Assembly (NCBI RefSeq): GCF_029946505.1
Contig: NZ_JARZHG010000034.1
Coordinates: 60,700-124,699 of the forward strand
DNA length: 64,000 bases
Source of the DNA: Polyangium sp. y55x31
GTDB taxonomy: Bacteria; Myxococcota_A; Polyangia; Polyangiales; Polyangiaceae
Reading direction: 5' to 3'
Shown here: positions 44,110 to 52,629 of the stretch, one piece after another
Layout of the letters: each line of letters begins with the position of its first letter
How positions within the stretch are numbered: the stretch's first letter is position 1
The notes under the pieces: generated by a model
The model's input: only the letters and a program-made list of their open reading frames with translations
Told to the model about the DNA's origin: nothing
Databases searched by the model: none
Position numbers and translations under genes: made by a program

Positions 44110-44133
44110 TCCTCGGTTGAGGCGCGAGGCGCG

Positions 44134-45213
44134 TCACGCCGCGGCGTGGCGCGTCTCGATGATCCCGATCCGCGCGAGCATACGCCGCACCGCGCGGAAC
44201 GCGTCCGCCCGGCCGAACTGCAAGAGGTGCCCGCCGTGGAACGTCTCGAGCGGCGCGCGGAAATGCTCGGCCATGCGCCGCGCGTGATCGAGCGGCGTGA
44301 TCTGATCACCCGCCGCCCCGATGACCAGGAATCGCTCCGGCGGCAGCATCGAAGGCCGTCCGAGGGGGCTCACCACGCGCAGCGTCGCTTCGATCGCCTG
44401 GTGCTGCGCCGCCTGCTGCTCGGGCGTGCCGACGAGCAGGCCCACCGCGCGCGCCACGTCGGCGATCGACGCGCATGGCACGATTGGCACCGCGAACGCG
44501 AGGGCCTCATCGATCGTGGCCCAGAGCCCCGTCGTGTAGCCGCCGAGGCTCATGCCCATCACGCCGACGGACGGCGCGCCCCGATCGCAGAGGAGCGCCG
44601 CGAGCGCGCGTAGATCCATGACGGCCTGGCGAAACCCCTCGATCGTGAATCGCATGTCCGGCGAGGGAAACAGCGCTGTCCCTTTCGGCGCCCGGCAGGC
44701 GTGGAACGGGAGCACGGCCATGGCCACGTCGAGCCCGAGCTCGAAGATCCAGGGCACGGGCCAGAGCCGCTCTTCGAGCGCGAACGCCCCGCACCGGTAG
44801 CCGTGCACCAGGATCACGACCGGCCGGGGCGTAGCGTGCAGAAACAGCCGCGCCGTCGCCGTGCGGTTCAGCGTGTGGCCGAGGTAGTCCGTGCGCACGC
44901 CCTCTTCGAGCGGCTCGAACTCGCTCGGCCACGTCGCGTCGAGCACCATGCCGGGATCCGGGCCGCCCATGAGGCGCACCCGGGCGAGCTCGACGTTGGG
45001 GATCGTTGGTGCCCCAAAGAACGAGCTCGGCGCCGTGAAGTATTCGGGTTTGTCGTAAATCGAGCGGATCGTCTCGAGCATCTCGATTCGGGCCTCGGAG
45101 CCGAGGCCCGAGGGATCGAAGGCGCGGATCCTGTCACCGCGCACGAGCATCGCCGTGCCGACGGTCTTGTCGAACCCGGAAGCAGCGGTCGTGAGGATGC
45201 GGCGCAGGACCAA
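44134..45213 (-). CDS. Alpha/beta hydrolase
   Basis: 359 residues, no clear signal peptide. The hydrolase core begins with RPVVILVHGYRCGAF (oxyanion HG), the nucleophile elbow is GMSLGGYT (Ser), and a late Asp/His pair lies in GAAGDQITPLDHARRM and ETFHGGHLLQFGR. The N-terminal 130 residues are unusual for the fold and may be a lid or a separate domain. Substrate unknown. It is convergent with the Cys-rich lipoprotein, 24 bp apart. Confidence 0.85.
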   Translation of the reverse strand: MVLRRILTTAASGFDKTVGTAMLVRGDRIRAFDPSGLGSEARIEMLETIRSIYDKPEYFTAPSSFFGAPTIPNVELARVRLMGGPDPGMVLDATWPSEFEPLEEGVRTDYLGHTLNRTATARLFLHATPRPVVILVHGYRCGAFALEERLWPVPWIFELGLDVAMAVLPFHACRAPKGTALFPSPDMRFTIEGFRQAVMDLRALAALLCDRGAPSVGVMGMSLGGYTTGLWATIDEALAFAVPIVPCASIADVARAVGLLVGTPEQQAAQHQAIEATLRVVSPLGRPSMLPPERFLVIGAAGDQITPLDHARRMAEHFRAPLETFHGGHLLQFGRADAFRAVRRMLARIGIIETRHAAA

Positions 45214-45253
45214 CCCGCCCTCCTTTGTGTTGTTTGACGTGATTGTTCTGGCG

Positions 45254-48115
45254 CTACCTCCCCGTCACGACGATGCGCGACGCGGCGGCTGCTACGACAT
45301 CGGGAAGCAAAAAGGGGACCTGCCGCGTCTGGTTCTTCCGCCAGAGCTCGGCTTGATCACGGAAGTGCGGACTCTGCGAGTCCCACACCACGCCTCCCGG
45401 CAGCGCGTTCCACGAGCGCGGTCCTTCCGGATCGAGGTCCACGACGAGGCGCTGCGTCGGGCCGAAATCGTAATCGTAACGAGGCGTCACGTCGAGCCGG
45501 GCGGTGAGGGAGAAGTCGGACGAATCGACCGAGAAATTGTCCCCGTGCCGGGGAAAACCGTCCGGAAAAACGGGATCGCCGAGCGGCGGGATCGAGAGCT
45601 GCCCGAGGACCGGGAGGATCGCCTCGAAGCGGACGCGATGGCGTGCGCCCCAGCGGTAGGCGCTGATGTCCGGGCCGACATCGGCCGCGAGCGTCCCGAG
45701 CGCGTCCACGAGCGCGCGCACGATCCGCTCGTGCTTCGTCTCGATCTCCGGCGTCGCCATGTCGTCCCAGAGCGCGCTCTCGTTCGTGATCGGGTTGTAC
45801 GTCGGGAGCGCCTCGGGCGATTCGCGCGTGATCGCGAGGATCGCCTTGGCCTTCTGATCCCGCGGCACGAAGGGCCTGCCGGCGTGCTCGAGCTCGTCCC
45901 CCAGCACGCGCTCGACGAGGCGGAGGAGCCACGTGTTGAACACGAGCGTCGCCTGCGCCGCGCGCGCCTCGATCGCCGTGTCACCCTCTTCCGGGAGCGG
46001 CTTGTTCGTGTCCGGATCGACGCCGCTCATCGCCTCGTAGCCGGCCTCCGTGCCCCACGCCGTGAGCAGCGCGCGCACGTTCTGGACCTTCGCCGCGTCG
46101 TAGCCGGCATCGGCCACCACGGCCGTGAGATCGGGGTGCGTTCCGGGCGTCGCGCGTTCCGCTTCGGCTCGATCGATCGCCTCGAGCAGCGCGGGCACGA
46201 GCCGCGAGCCGAGCGCCGATTTCGCGTCCCCCTGGATCTTCGCGAGGTCCTCGGGCGTCGCTTTGTCGAGCCCTGCGAGCCGCTCCTGGATGCGACCTTC
46301 GCGGAAGCCGATGTCCCACGAGCAAGCGAGGTACATCGGCGTGCCGTCGGGCAGCGTGCCGTTCGAGGGATCGTTGTCGATCGAGTCTCCGATCGGATCG
46401 TTGTTCGCCGTCGCGAGGAAGCCCGCCGCGGGGTTTTTCTCCCAGGGAACGAGGTTGTCCGGCAGCGCGCCCGTCCACTCGGCCGAACCATCGCCGGGCA
46501 AGACGAGGCACGGCAGCGTGCCCGTGAACGTATCGGGGTTCCACGCGACGGCGCCGGGTTTTCGCGTCGGGAGCTTCGCGTGCGAGGTCCAGAGCACGTT
46601 GCCTTGCGTGTCCGCGATCATCCAGTTCTGCGCGCCCACCTGAAAACCGTCGAGCGCGAGCTTGGCCTCGTCGACATTCTTTGACCTCAAAAGACCGAGG
46701 ATCGCCGCGAGCTCGTTCGTCGGCTCGTCGCCGGTCCAGCGCATGCTCACCGCGCCCTTCGCCGGGTCGAGCGGGGCCACCGTGTGATCGGGCAGGATCT
46801 CCGGCAGGATCGCGCCGTGGTGCGGCACGACCGGGACCTTGTAGGTGTACGGCGCGCCGGCCTGGATCTGGATCACCTCGTCGACCGTCTCGATCGCGAC
46901 GTTTTTCCCTTCGAACACGACCGACTTGCCATCGGGCGTGATCTGCTCGGCGTAGAGATCGGTCACGTCGTAGCCGGCGACCGTCGCGCCCCAGGCGATG
47001 TGCTCGTTGTGCCCGAGGATGATCCCGGGGATGCCGGGGAACGCGAGGCCCGAGACTTTCACCCGCGCCGAAGAATCCTTCGGCGTCACCTCCATCGCCA
47101 CGGGCCAGAAGATCGCGGGTGCGGCGAGCGTCAGGTGCGGATCACTCGCGAGCATCGCGTGCCCCGTGCTGCTCCTGCCTGCCCCGACGGCCCAGTTGTT
47201 CGAGCCGAATCCTTCGGGGGCAAACAGATCCTTCGTCTTGCGCAGGGCCTCGCGGTAGCGCTCGGTACGCGCGCCGAGGTCGGGCAGGAGAGGGGAAGGC
47301 GCGGGGGCTTTCGCGCCGCCCTGGCCCATCGGATACCCCGTGGTCGTCGTCGCCGGCTCGTACGGCGCGAAGCGATAGAGCTCGCGGAGGATGCCGCTGC
47401 GCGCGGCGACCAGCGGATCGCCCGCGTTTTTCGGGAACGCCGCGCCGATCGTCTGGATCGAGATCGTGTCCGCGAGCTCGCCGTCGGCCGAGTGCGAGAG
47501 CAGGTACGACTGGAGCCGCGCGATCGCGAGCGCATCGACGCCCGTGAAATCGGTGAAAGCATCGACCGGGACGAGGAAGGCCGCCGCCGGCAGCGCGGCC
47601 TCGCGGTCTCGGAGCGCGCGGAAGTGCTGGGAGACGCCGTCCGCGAACGCGTCGACGAGGGTCTTCTCCTCGGCGCCGAGCACCTCGTATTGCTTCTTCG
47701 CGACGCGGTGCAGGCCGAGGTTGCGGAAGACGATGTCGTTGTCGATCACGCTCGCGTCGGCGTCGGCGAGGATCTCGGCGAGCCGGCCCTCGGACACGCG
47801 GCGGTAAAACTCGATCTGCAGGTGCCGGTCCTGCGCCACGAGGTAGCCCTGCACGCGCACCGCGTCCTCGAAGCTCGACGCGAAGATGTGCGGCCGCCCG
47901 TCCTTGTCGCGCACGACGTCCACGGGCGAGGCGAGGTTGTCGATCTGGATGCGCTCGGTGACGGGCAGATCGGCGCGATCGCCGATCGGGCCGAACGGAT
48001 CCCCCGCAGGCGGCGGCGTCTCGGTCGGGTCCGAGCAGCCGGCGGCGAGGGGCGCGAGGGTCAGGGCGAACAAGCTCAGGAAGCGGGCGATCGGGAAGCG
48101 TCGAGGCTCGTGCAT
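45254..48115 (-). CDS. Penicillin acylase (Ntn hydrolase) family lipoprotein
   Basis: 953 residues. The signal peptide ends at lipobox LAAGC|S. The alpha-chain (PHIFASSFEDAVRVQGYLVAQDRHLQIEFYRRVSEGRLAEI) shows the family hallmark. The processing site is GFG|S305-NNWAV, where Ser becomes the N-terminal nucleophile of the beta chain after autocleavage. The beta-chain carries LASDPHL and ILGHNEHIAWG. Enzymes of the family cleave amide bonds of beta-lactams or acyl-homoserine lactones; quorum-quenching is one possible role. Anchored outside the inner membrane. Confidence 0.93.
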   Translation of the reverse strand: MHEPRRFPIARFLSLFALTLAPLAAGCSDPTETPPPAGDPFGPIGDRADLPVTERIQIDNLASPVDVVRDKDGRPHIFASSFEDAVRVQGYLVAQDRHLQIEFYRRVSEGRLAEILADADASVIDNDIVFRNLGLHRVAKKQYEVLGAEEKTLVDAFADGVSQHFRALRDREAALPAAAFLVPVDAFTDFTGVDALAIARLQSYLLSHSADGELADTISIQTIGAAFPKNAGDPLVAARSGILRELYRFAPYEPATTTTGYPMGQGGAKAPAPSPLLPDLGARTERYREALRKTKDLFAPEGFGSNNWAVGAGRSSTGHAMLASDPHLTLAAPAIFWPVAMEVTPKDSSARVKVSGLAFPGIPGIILGHNEHIAWGATVAGYDVTDLYAEQITPDGKSVVFEGKNVAIETVDEVIQIQAGAPYTYKVPVVPHHGAILPEILPDHTVAPLDPAKGAVSMRWTGDEPTNELAAILGLLRSKNVDEAKLALDGFQVGAQNWMIADTQGNVLWTSHAKLPTRKPGAVAWNPDTFTGTLPCLVLPGDGSAEWTGALPDNLVPWEKNPAAGFLATANNDPIGDSIDNDPSNGTLPDGTPMYLACSWDIGFREGRIQERLAGLDKATPEDLAKIQGDAKSALGSRLVPALLEAIDRAEAERATPGTHPDLTAVVADAGYDAAKVQNVRALLTAWGTEAGYEAMSGVDPDTNKPLPEEGDTAIEARAAQATLVFNTWLLRLVERVLGDELEHAGRPFVPRDQKAKAILAITRESPEALPTYNPITNESALWDDMATPEIETKHERIVRALVDALGTLAADVGPDISAYRWGARHRVRFEAILPVLGQLSIPPLGDPVFPDGFPRHGDNFSVDSSDFSLTARLDVTPRYDYDFGPTQRLVVDLDPEGPRSWNALPGGVVWDSQSPHFRDQAELWRKNQTRQVPFLLPDVVAAAASRIVVTGR

Positions 48116-48208
48116 GGGTAAGGTCTCCTCCTTCCCGGACTAGCCTGCCGGGTCTTCGGCTCGCCGAAAATTCGTCCCTTTCTCGTCCTCTCTGGCAAGG
48201 GACCTCTC

Positions 48209-50104
48209 ATGCGCTTGGTGCAGGCCCCCGCGCCGTCGGGCTCCCCCTCTCCGCCCGTACGACCGTCGTTCGGCGCGTTCTTCGTCGCCGCTTCCCGCAA
48301 GACCGAGCTCCTCTCGGAGCTGCGCAGCCGCGGCTACGTGGTGGCCAGCATCCTGCGCCCCCCCGCGCCCGGTCGGCTGCGGCAGGCCGTCGAGGAGGCC
48401 GTCGAGAGCGCCCTCGCCATGCGCGGCGCGCCCCCGCCGTCCGTCAACGCCGACGTCGACGGCGCCGCCTCGTTGCGGGATCAGGTCGTGCGGGCCCGCG
48501 GCCTCGGCTCCTTCGGTCTCGCCCTCGCCTTGCCCCCGCTCGCGACGCTCGCCGACACCTCGGGCGACGCGCCCGCGCTCGGTCCCTCCGACAGCGCCGT
48601 GCTTTCGGTCTTCAACGAAGCGGCCCAGGCCGGCCCCGTGGCGCTCGTCCTCGACGAGGCCGACCGAGCCTTGCGGATCCTCGCGCCCGTCCGCCTCGAC
48701 GAGCTCGTCGCCGACGCCGCGCCCACGCGCCGCGCCTTGCCCGAGCACTCGCGCGTCGTCGCCCGTCCGCCCCTCACGCCGCCCGCGCCGCCGCCCGAGG
48801 CCGAGCCGAGCGACGTGCGTCCCATCACCACCCACGAATCCGCCCCGCCCGAGGCCGACGCCGCGCCCGAGCGCGCGCCGATCGGCCGCCTGCGTGGGCT
48901 CAAGTCGGGCCCGCGGCCGACGCCGACCGCGACGCCCGCCGTCGACGGCGCGCCGCGCGCGTTCAAGTCGACCCCGCCGCCGCCGATGGAGGCCACGCCG
49001 CCCGCGGAGCCGGCCGCCCCGGCGCCACGTCCTCGCACGCCCTCCTCGCCCGCGCTCGAGGCCGCGCGTGATCGTGACCGCGAGCCCATGCGCGACCGCG
49101 AGCCCATGCGCGACCGCGAGCCCATGCGCGACCGCGAGCCCGAGGCCGCCGCCGCGCCCGCCGCGAAAAACGCTCCCGCGGCCGACACGCTCCCCCCGCC
49201 GCCGCCCTTGCCCTCGGACCTCGCGCCGCCCTCGCCGCCGGCCAATCCCTCGCCCGTCGAGCGTGTTCTTTCGGCGGCCGAGTGGCGCGCCTTCGCGATG
49301 GACCTCGACAATGCGCGGGGCCCCAAGCCTGCCGGCGTCATCGATCGGCTCTTCGCGACCCGCTACATGCCCCTCGTCGGCGCCCTCTCACGTGGCCACG
49401 CCGATGCCTCCGTCCAGCGCGTCGTCGACGGCTTCCGCACCTCCTTCGAGCACAGCTACACCGAGGGCTTTGCCGCGATCCGCGCGACGGGAAAACGCCC
49501 GCTCATGGTCCTCGACGCGCCCGACGTGGCCGCGCGGATCGCGCGCCTCAACAACGCCCGCGCCGTGCGCCTGCTCCTCGTCGACGCCCTCCGCTTCGAC
49601 CTCGGCGAGCGCGTGATGGCGCGCCTCAAGCCCACCTTGCAGGGCCGCGCCGTCTGCGTCGACCGCACCTTGCTCTGGAGCGCGCTTCCCACGACCACGC
49701 CCGCCCAGGTCGCGCTCCTCGGCCGCGGCCCCGAGGGCCTACGCGACCCCTTGCCCGAGCCCGGCCCCGAGCCCGACATCGTCCGCGGCCGCGCCCTCTC
49801 CACGATTCGCCGCGAGCGGTACGGCACCAAGGAAGTCTTCAAGCTCGACCTCGTCGAGGCGCGCCTGCGCGGCGTCGGCCCCGGCTTCGACGAGCGGCTC
49901 GGCAGCATCGCGGACGAGACGGCGCAGGTGATCTCGCGCTTCGTCGAGAGCTCGCCGCCGCGCACGCTCCTCTTCGTCTTCGGCGACCACGGCTTCCGCC
50001 TCTCGTGCGACGCGCGGGGCACGGCGCCTGCGACCCAGGGCGGCGCGAGCCCCGAGGAAGTGCTCGTCCCCGGGTATGCGTGGCTCGTGGGTGGGGTGCA
50101 TTGA
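48209..50104 (+). CDS. PglZ-like domain protein with long Pro-rich middle
   Basis: 631 residues. The N-terminal part (1-180) is alpha/beta. Residues about 190-355 are Pro/Ala-rich and contain four DREPM-type repeats (289-312). The C-terminal part shows a phosphatase-like pattern: LLLVDALRFDLGERV, WSALPTTTPAQVALL, and FVFGDHGFRL...GGASPEEVLVPGYAWL. This is the layout of the PglZ/alkaline-phosphatase-superfamily domain, with Asp and His residues that would bind metal. PglZ proteins belong to BREX and related phage-defence systems, but here no other BREX gene is near, and some stand-alone members exist. Function not proven. Confidence 0.65.
   Translation: MRLVQAPAPSGSPSPPVRPSFGAFFVAASRKTELLSELRSRGYVVASILRPPAPGRLRQAVEEAVESALAMRGAPPPSVNADVDGAASLRDQVVRARGLGSFGLALALPPLATLADTSGDAPALGPSDSAVLSVFNEAAQAGPVALVLDEADRALRILAPVRLDELVADAAPTRRALPEHSRVVARPPLTPPAPPPEAEPSDVRPITTHESAPPEADAAPERAPIGRLRGLKSGPRPTPTATPAVDGAPRAFKSTPPPPMEATPPAEPAAPAPRPRTPSSPALEAARDRDREPMRDREPMRDREPMRDREPEAAAAPAAKNAPAADTLPPPPPLPSDLAPPSPPANPSPVERVLSAAEWRAFAMDLDNARGPKPAGVIDRLFATRYMPLVGALSRGHADASVQRVVDGFRTSFEHSYTEGFAAIRATGKRPLMVLDAPDVAARIARLNNARAVRLLLVDALRFDLGERVMARLKPTLQGRAVCVDRTLLWSALPTTTPAQVALLGRGPEGLRDPLPEPGPEPDIVRGRALSTIRRERYGTKEVFKLDLVEARLRGVGPGFDERLGSIADETAQVISRFVESSPPRTLLFVFGDHGFRLSCDARGTAPATQGGASPEEVLVPGYAWLVGGVH
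49073..49144 (+). repeat. Four tandem 18-bp coding repeats (RDREPM/E)
   Basis: Four units of 18 bp encode R-D-R-E-P-M three times and R-D-R-E-P-E once, at residues 289-312 of the PglZ-like protein. The units differ by only one or two bases. Sited in the disordered Pro-rich part. Confidence 0.9.
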
Positions 50105-50117
50105 GCGCGCTGTCCCG

Positions 50118-50156
50118 TCACCTGGACGGGGCATAGATCGGATCGGACCGCTGCCA
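50118..50156 (-). pseudogene. Remnant of a 2OG-oxygenase gene end
   Basis: On the minus strand this reads R-S-D-P-I-Y-A-P-S-R-stop, nearly the same as the C-terminus R-S-D-L-I-Y-A-P-S-R-A-S-R-stop of the complete oxygenase gene 1.7 kb to the right. Over 27 bp (50125-50151 against 51858-51884) 25 bases are identical. Upstream of this no homology remains, so it is a short relic rather than a gene. Confidence 0.6.
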
Positions 50157-50185
50157 GCACGGCCAGCCGGCCCGTTCAAAAAGGC

Positions 50186-51316
50186 TCAAACCAGGGTCAT
50201 CACGACGAACGGCGTGGCGACGAGCCGAAGCGCCTCGACGGGTTTCGCCCATGTGCGCCCCTCGATGATGCCGCCGAGCCCGACGAGAGTGACGGCGATC
50301 CACGCGATGAACGCGAGTTGCATCGTCAGCGGCCGGGGGTCCAGGTCATTGTTGATAAGGAAGCGTATCATCATCGCGATCGTGAGCCCCGTCATCGCCA
50401 TCAAGTAATGCTTCGCCCCGCGGCTGAGCTTCACGTCGTACTTGGGCCGATCGAGCCTGATCTGGGTGTCGGCCTTCGCCGTGCTCTTCGGCCGCCAGTC
50501 GGGAGGCATGAGCCAGACGCGCAGCTCATCCAGGGAGTCCGATGTGCGCGACGCGCGTTCGATCGCATCGTCCAGCGGGGCCCACATGCAGTGGACCGGG
50601 TCGAAGGACGCGATCGGCTCGACCGTGCCGTACACCGGCTGCTCGTGCTCCTCCGCGAACGTGCCGAATATGCGATCCCAGATGATCAGCATGCCCCCGA
50701 AGTTCTTGTCGAGGTAGCGGGGGTTGATGCCGTGGTGGACGCGGTGATGCGAAGGCGTGTTCAGCACCCACTCGAGCGGGCCGAGCTTGCCGACGAGCTC
50801 GGTGTGGAGGAAGAGCTGGTAGGCCGCGTTGATGGTGACTGCAATGGAGGCCATCCTGGGGGGAAACCCGATGAACGCGAGGGGCAGGTAGAACGCGCGC
50901 TCGAAGAATCCCTGCGTCGGGTGCTGACGGATCCCGAGGGTGAGGTTGTAGTCCTCGCCCTGGTGATGCAGCGCGTGCGAGGTCCAGGCGACACGCACGC
51001 GGTGCGAGAAACGATGAAACCAGTAGTAGCAAAAGTCGACACCGATGAGCAGCCCGATCCACCCGATCGGTGAGTTTGCCTTGATCTCGAAGGCGGCAGA
51101 GCCCTGGTAGATGAATTCGTAGCTGACCTGCAGGAAGCCAAAGAGAAGAACAGCGGGGGCGAGCTGCGCCATGCCGAGCAGCAAGTTCGACGTCGCATCC
51201 GACACGCGAAAGACCTGCCGCCCACGCGTGCGGCCCACGTGCCATTCGAGACCCATGACGAGGACGAAGAACAACAACAGGAGCCCTTGAAGCACGGTGG
51301 ACGAACCTACTACCAC
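50186..51316 (-). CDS. Sterol desaturase / fatty-acid hydroxylase family protein
   Basis: 376 residues. Several membrane helices are visible (LQGLLLLFFVLVMGLEW, NLLLGMAQLAPAVLLFGFLQ, and others). The histidine clusters that bind the di-iron centre are WFHRFSHR, SHALHHQGEDYN, and SHHRVHHG, with a further HCMW. These are membrane oxygenases that hydroxylate or desaturate lipids; the substrate may be a sterol, a carotenoid or a fatty acyl chain. The GTG at 51316 overlaps the divergent gene's first GTG; GTG at 51295 is the alternative start and would reduce that overlap. Confidence 0.88.
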   Translation of the reverse strand: MVVGSSTVLQGLLLLFFVLVMGLEWHVGRTRGRQVFRVSDATSNLLLGMAQLAPAVLLFGFLQVSYEFIYQGSAAFEIKANSPIGWIGLLIGVDFCYYWFHRFSHRVRVAWTSHALHHQGEDYNLTLGIRQHPTQGFFERAFYLPLAFIGFPPRMASIAVTINAAYQLFLHTELVGKLGPLEWVLNTPSHHRVHHGINPRYLDKNFGGMLIIWDRIFGTFAEEHEQPVYGTVEPIASFDPVHCMWAPLDDAIERASRTSDSLDELRVWLMPPDWRPKSTAKADTQIRLDRPKYDVKLSRGAKHYLMAMTGLTIAMMIRFLINNDLDPRPLTMQLAFIAWIAVTLVGLGGIIEGRTWAKPVEALRLVATPFVVMTLV

Positions 51317-51869
51317 ACGCCCACTTCATCCCGTAGTAGGATGGCGCATCGTGGACCTGACCCGGAAGCACCCAGAGAAGCAGCGCTTCGGGCCCATGGT
51401 TCGCGAGCTGGCCATCACCTTCGTGTTGCTCGCGCTCGTCGCTGCGTCTTTCGTGCGAGGTGACAGGTTCGTGCCAGACCTCCCCAATCCCTCGCGGCTC
51501 GTGGATGTGGAGGCCGTGCACGAGACGCTCCGCGATGTTTGCGGGGCGTGGGCGCCCGCGGACAATCTCGTCCTTCGTATCTCGACGCTCGCTGAAAGCA
51601 GTCAGCCGGGGCGATCAAGCCGTCCTGAGAACCCCTGGGCAGGCCTGGAGCTCGGCCCGCTCTTCGATGATTACGTTTTTCCGGTCCTCAAGGTGCTCGC
51701 CGTGGGACTCCTCGGGAGGGAACGACGTATCGGCTCATGGGGAGCGCTGATTCTTTCCGTGATCCTCACGCCGATCGGAGGACTGCTCGTCACGCTGCTC
51801 TCCGGGCCTCGGCCGCCTTCGCCCGACGCCGAGGCGACGCGTCACCGCGAAGCGCGCGACGGCGCATAG
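51297..51869 (+). CDS. Small membrane protein, unknown function
   Basis: Up to 190 residues if it starts at GTG 51297; GTG 51351 (preceded by AGGA) or ATG 51396 (MVRELAITF) would avoid the overlap with the divergent desaturase. One helix lies near ELAITFVLLALVAASFVRG and one or two more near the end (VFPVLKVLAVGLLG, ALILSVILTPIGGLLVTLL). No family recognised. Its 3' end overlaps the 2OG-oxygenase gene by 28 bp. Confidence 0.5.
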   Translation: MDEPTTTRPLHPVVGWRIVDLTRKHPEKQRFGPMVRELAITFVLLALVAASFVRGDRFVPDLPNPSRLVDVEAVHETLRDVCGAWAPADNLVLRISTLAESSQPGRSSRPENPWAGLELGPLFDDYVFPVLKVLAVGLLGRERRIGSWGALILSVILTPIGGLLVTLLSGPRPPSPDAEATRHREARDGA

Positions 51870-52564
51870 ATCAGATCGGACCGCACCGCATACTTCACGC
51901 CGGCCGTGACCTCGGCGCCCTCGTGCAGGAGCAGGTGGTCGAACACGACGACGCTCCCCGGGGCCGGCCGCACCGCGAATCGCACGCGATTGTCGAATTT
52001 GCGCCCTCGACCCTCCCCGCGGCGGCTCTTCTTGTCCTTCACCTCGAAGAAGCGTGTCGAGCCGCCCTCGAAGCCCTCGTTCAAATAGATCATGAGCGAC
52101 GCGCGCGTCTCGCCCCGCGGCACGGCCGTGCGCACGTCGAGGTGCGGGGAGAAGCGCTGGCCGACCTCGTACCGATAGACCCGAAAGCGATCGTTCAGGC
52201 CCACGAGGGGCGAGGCCTCGTGCTCCGTGTCCACGTGGCCGCGAATGCGCGCCCAGAGCCCTTCGGCGAGCCGCTGCGCGTCCAGCACGACGCGCAGGTT
52301 GTTGCGGGCCGCGAGGTTCACCCGGTACGTGTCGTTGCCAATGGCGAGCCCCGCGTGCGTGAAGCCGATCGCCTCCGCCGTGGCGATCAATCGCTTGCAT
52401 TCCTTCGGCGACATCACGCCGTGCAGGAGATACACTCCCTTCTCGACGTCCTCGCGGCGGACCGCGACGGCGCGGTCCTCGTCGAGCAAGACCTCGTCGA
52501 AGCGATGCGGTACGGCGCGGAAGGTCTCCTCCCGGCGGAAGGAGATGTGGGTTCGGGTTTTCAT
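51842..52564 (-). CDS. 2-oxoglutarate/Fe(II)-dependent oxygenase (prolyl-hydroxylase-like)
   Basis: 240 residues from the ATG at 52564, chosen because GAGGAG lies 6 nt before it; ATGs at 52570 and 52612 are also in frame. The cupin-like oxygenase core has the His-x-Asp pair in RFSPHLDVRTAV, the second His in HLLLHEGAEVTAGVKYAVRSDLIY and an Arg/Lys for 2-oxoglutarate in the last strand. The family hydroxylates prolyl or other residues or small molecules. Start region divergent from prfB. A relic copy of its end lies at 50118-50156. Confidence 0.85.
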   Translation of the reverse strand: MKTRTHISFRREETFRAVPHRFDEVLLDEDRAVAVRREDVEKGVYLLHGVMSPKECKRLIATAEAIGFTHAGLAIGNDTYRVNLAARNNLRVVLDAQRLAEGLWARIRGHVDTEHEASPLVGLNDRFRVYRYEVGQRFSPHLDVRTAVPRGETRASLMIYLNEGFEGGSTRFFEVKDKKSRRGEGRGRKFDNRVRFAVRPAPGSVVVFDHLLLHEGAEVTAGVKYAVRSDLIYAPSRASR

Positions 52565-52593
52565 GGACATCTCCTCGGGCAGCCTGGACGCCT

Positions 52594-52622
52594 TTGACGG
52601 AGCGAGCGCCATAGTGTATACG
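52594..52622 (+). promoter_or_regulatory. Predicted sigma-70 promoter of prfB, leaderless
   Basis: TTGACG (52594-52599), exactly 17 bp, TATACG (52617-52622). The start of transcription would fall at about 52629-52630, which is the first base of the prfB ATG. There is no Shine-Dalgarno before that ATG, which agrees with a leaderless message. A very good match for this GC-rich window. Confidence 0.65.
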
Positions 52623-52629
52623 ATGGCGC

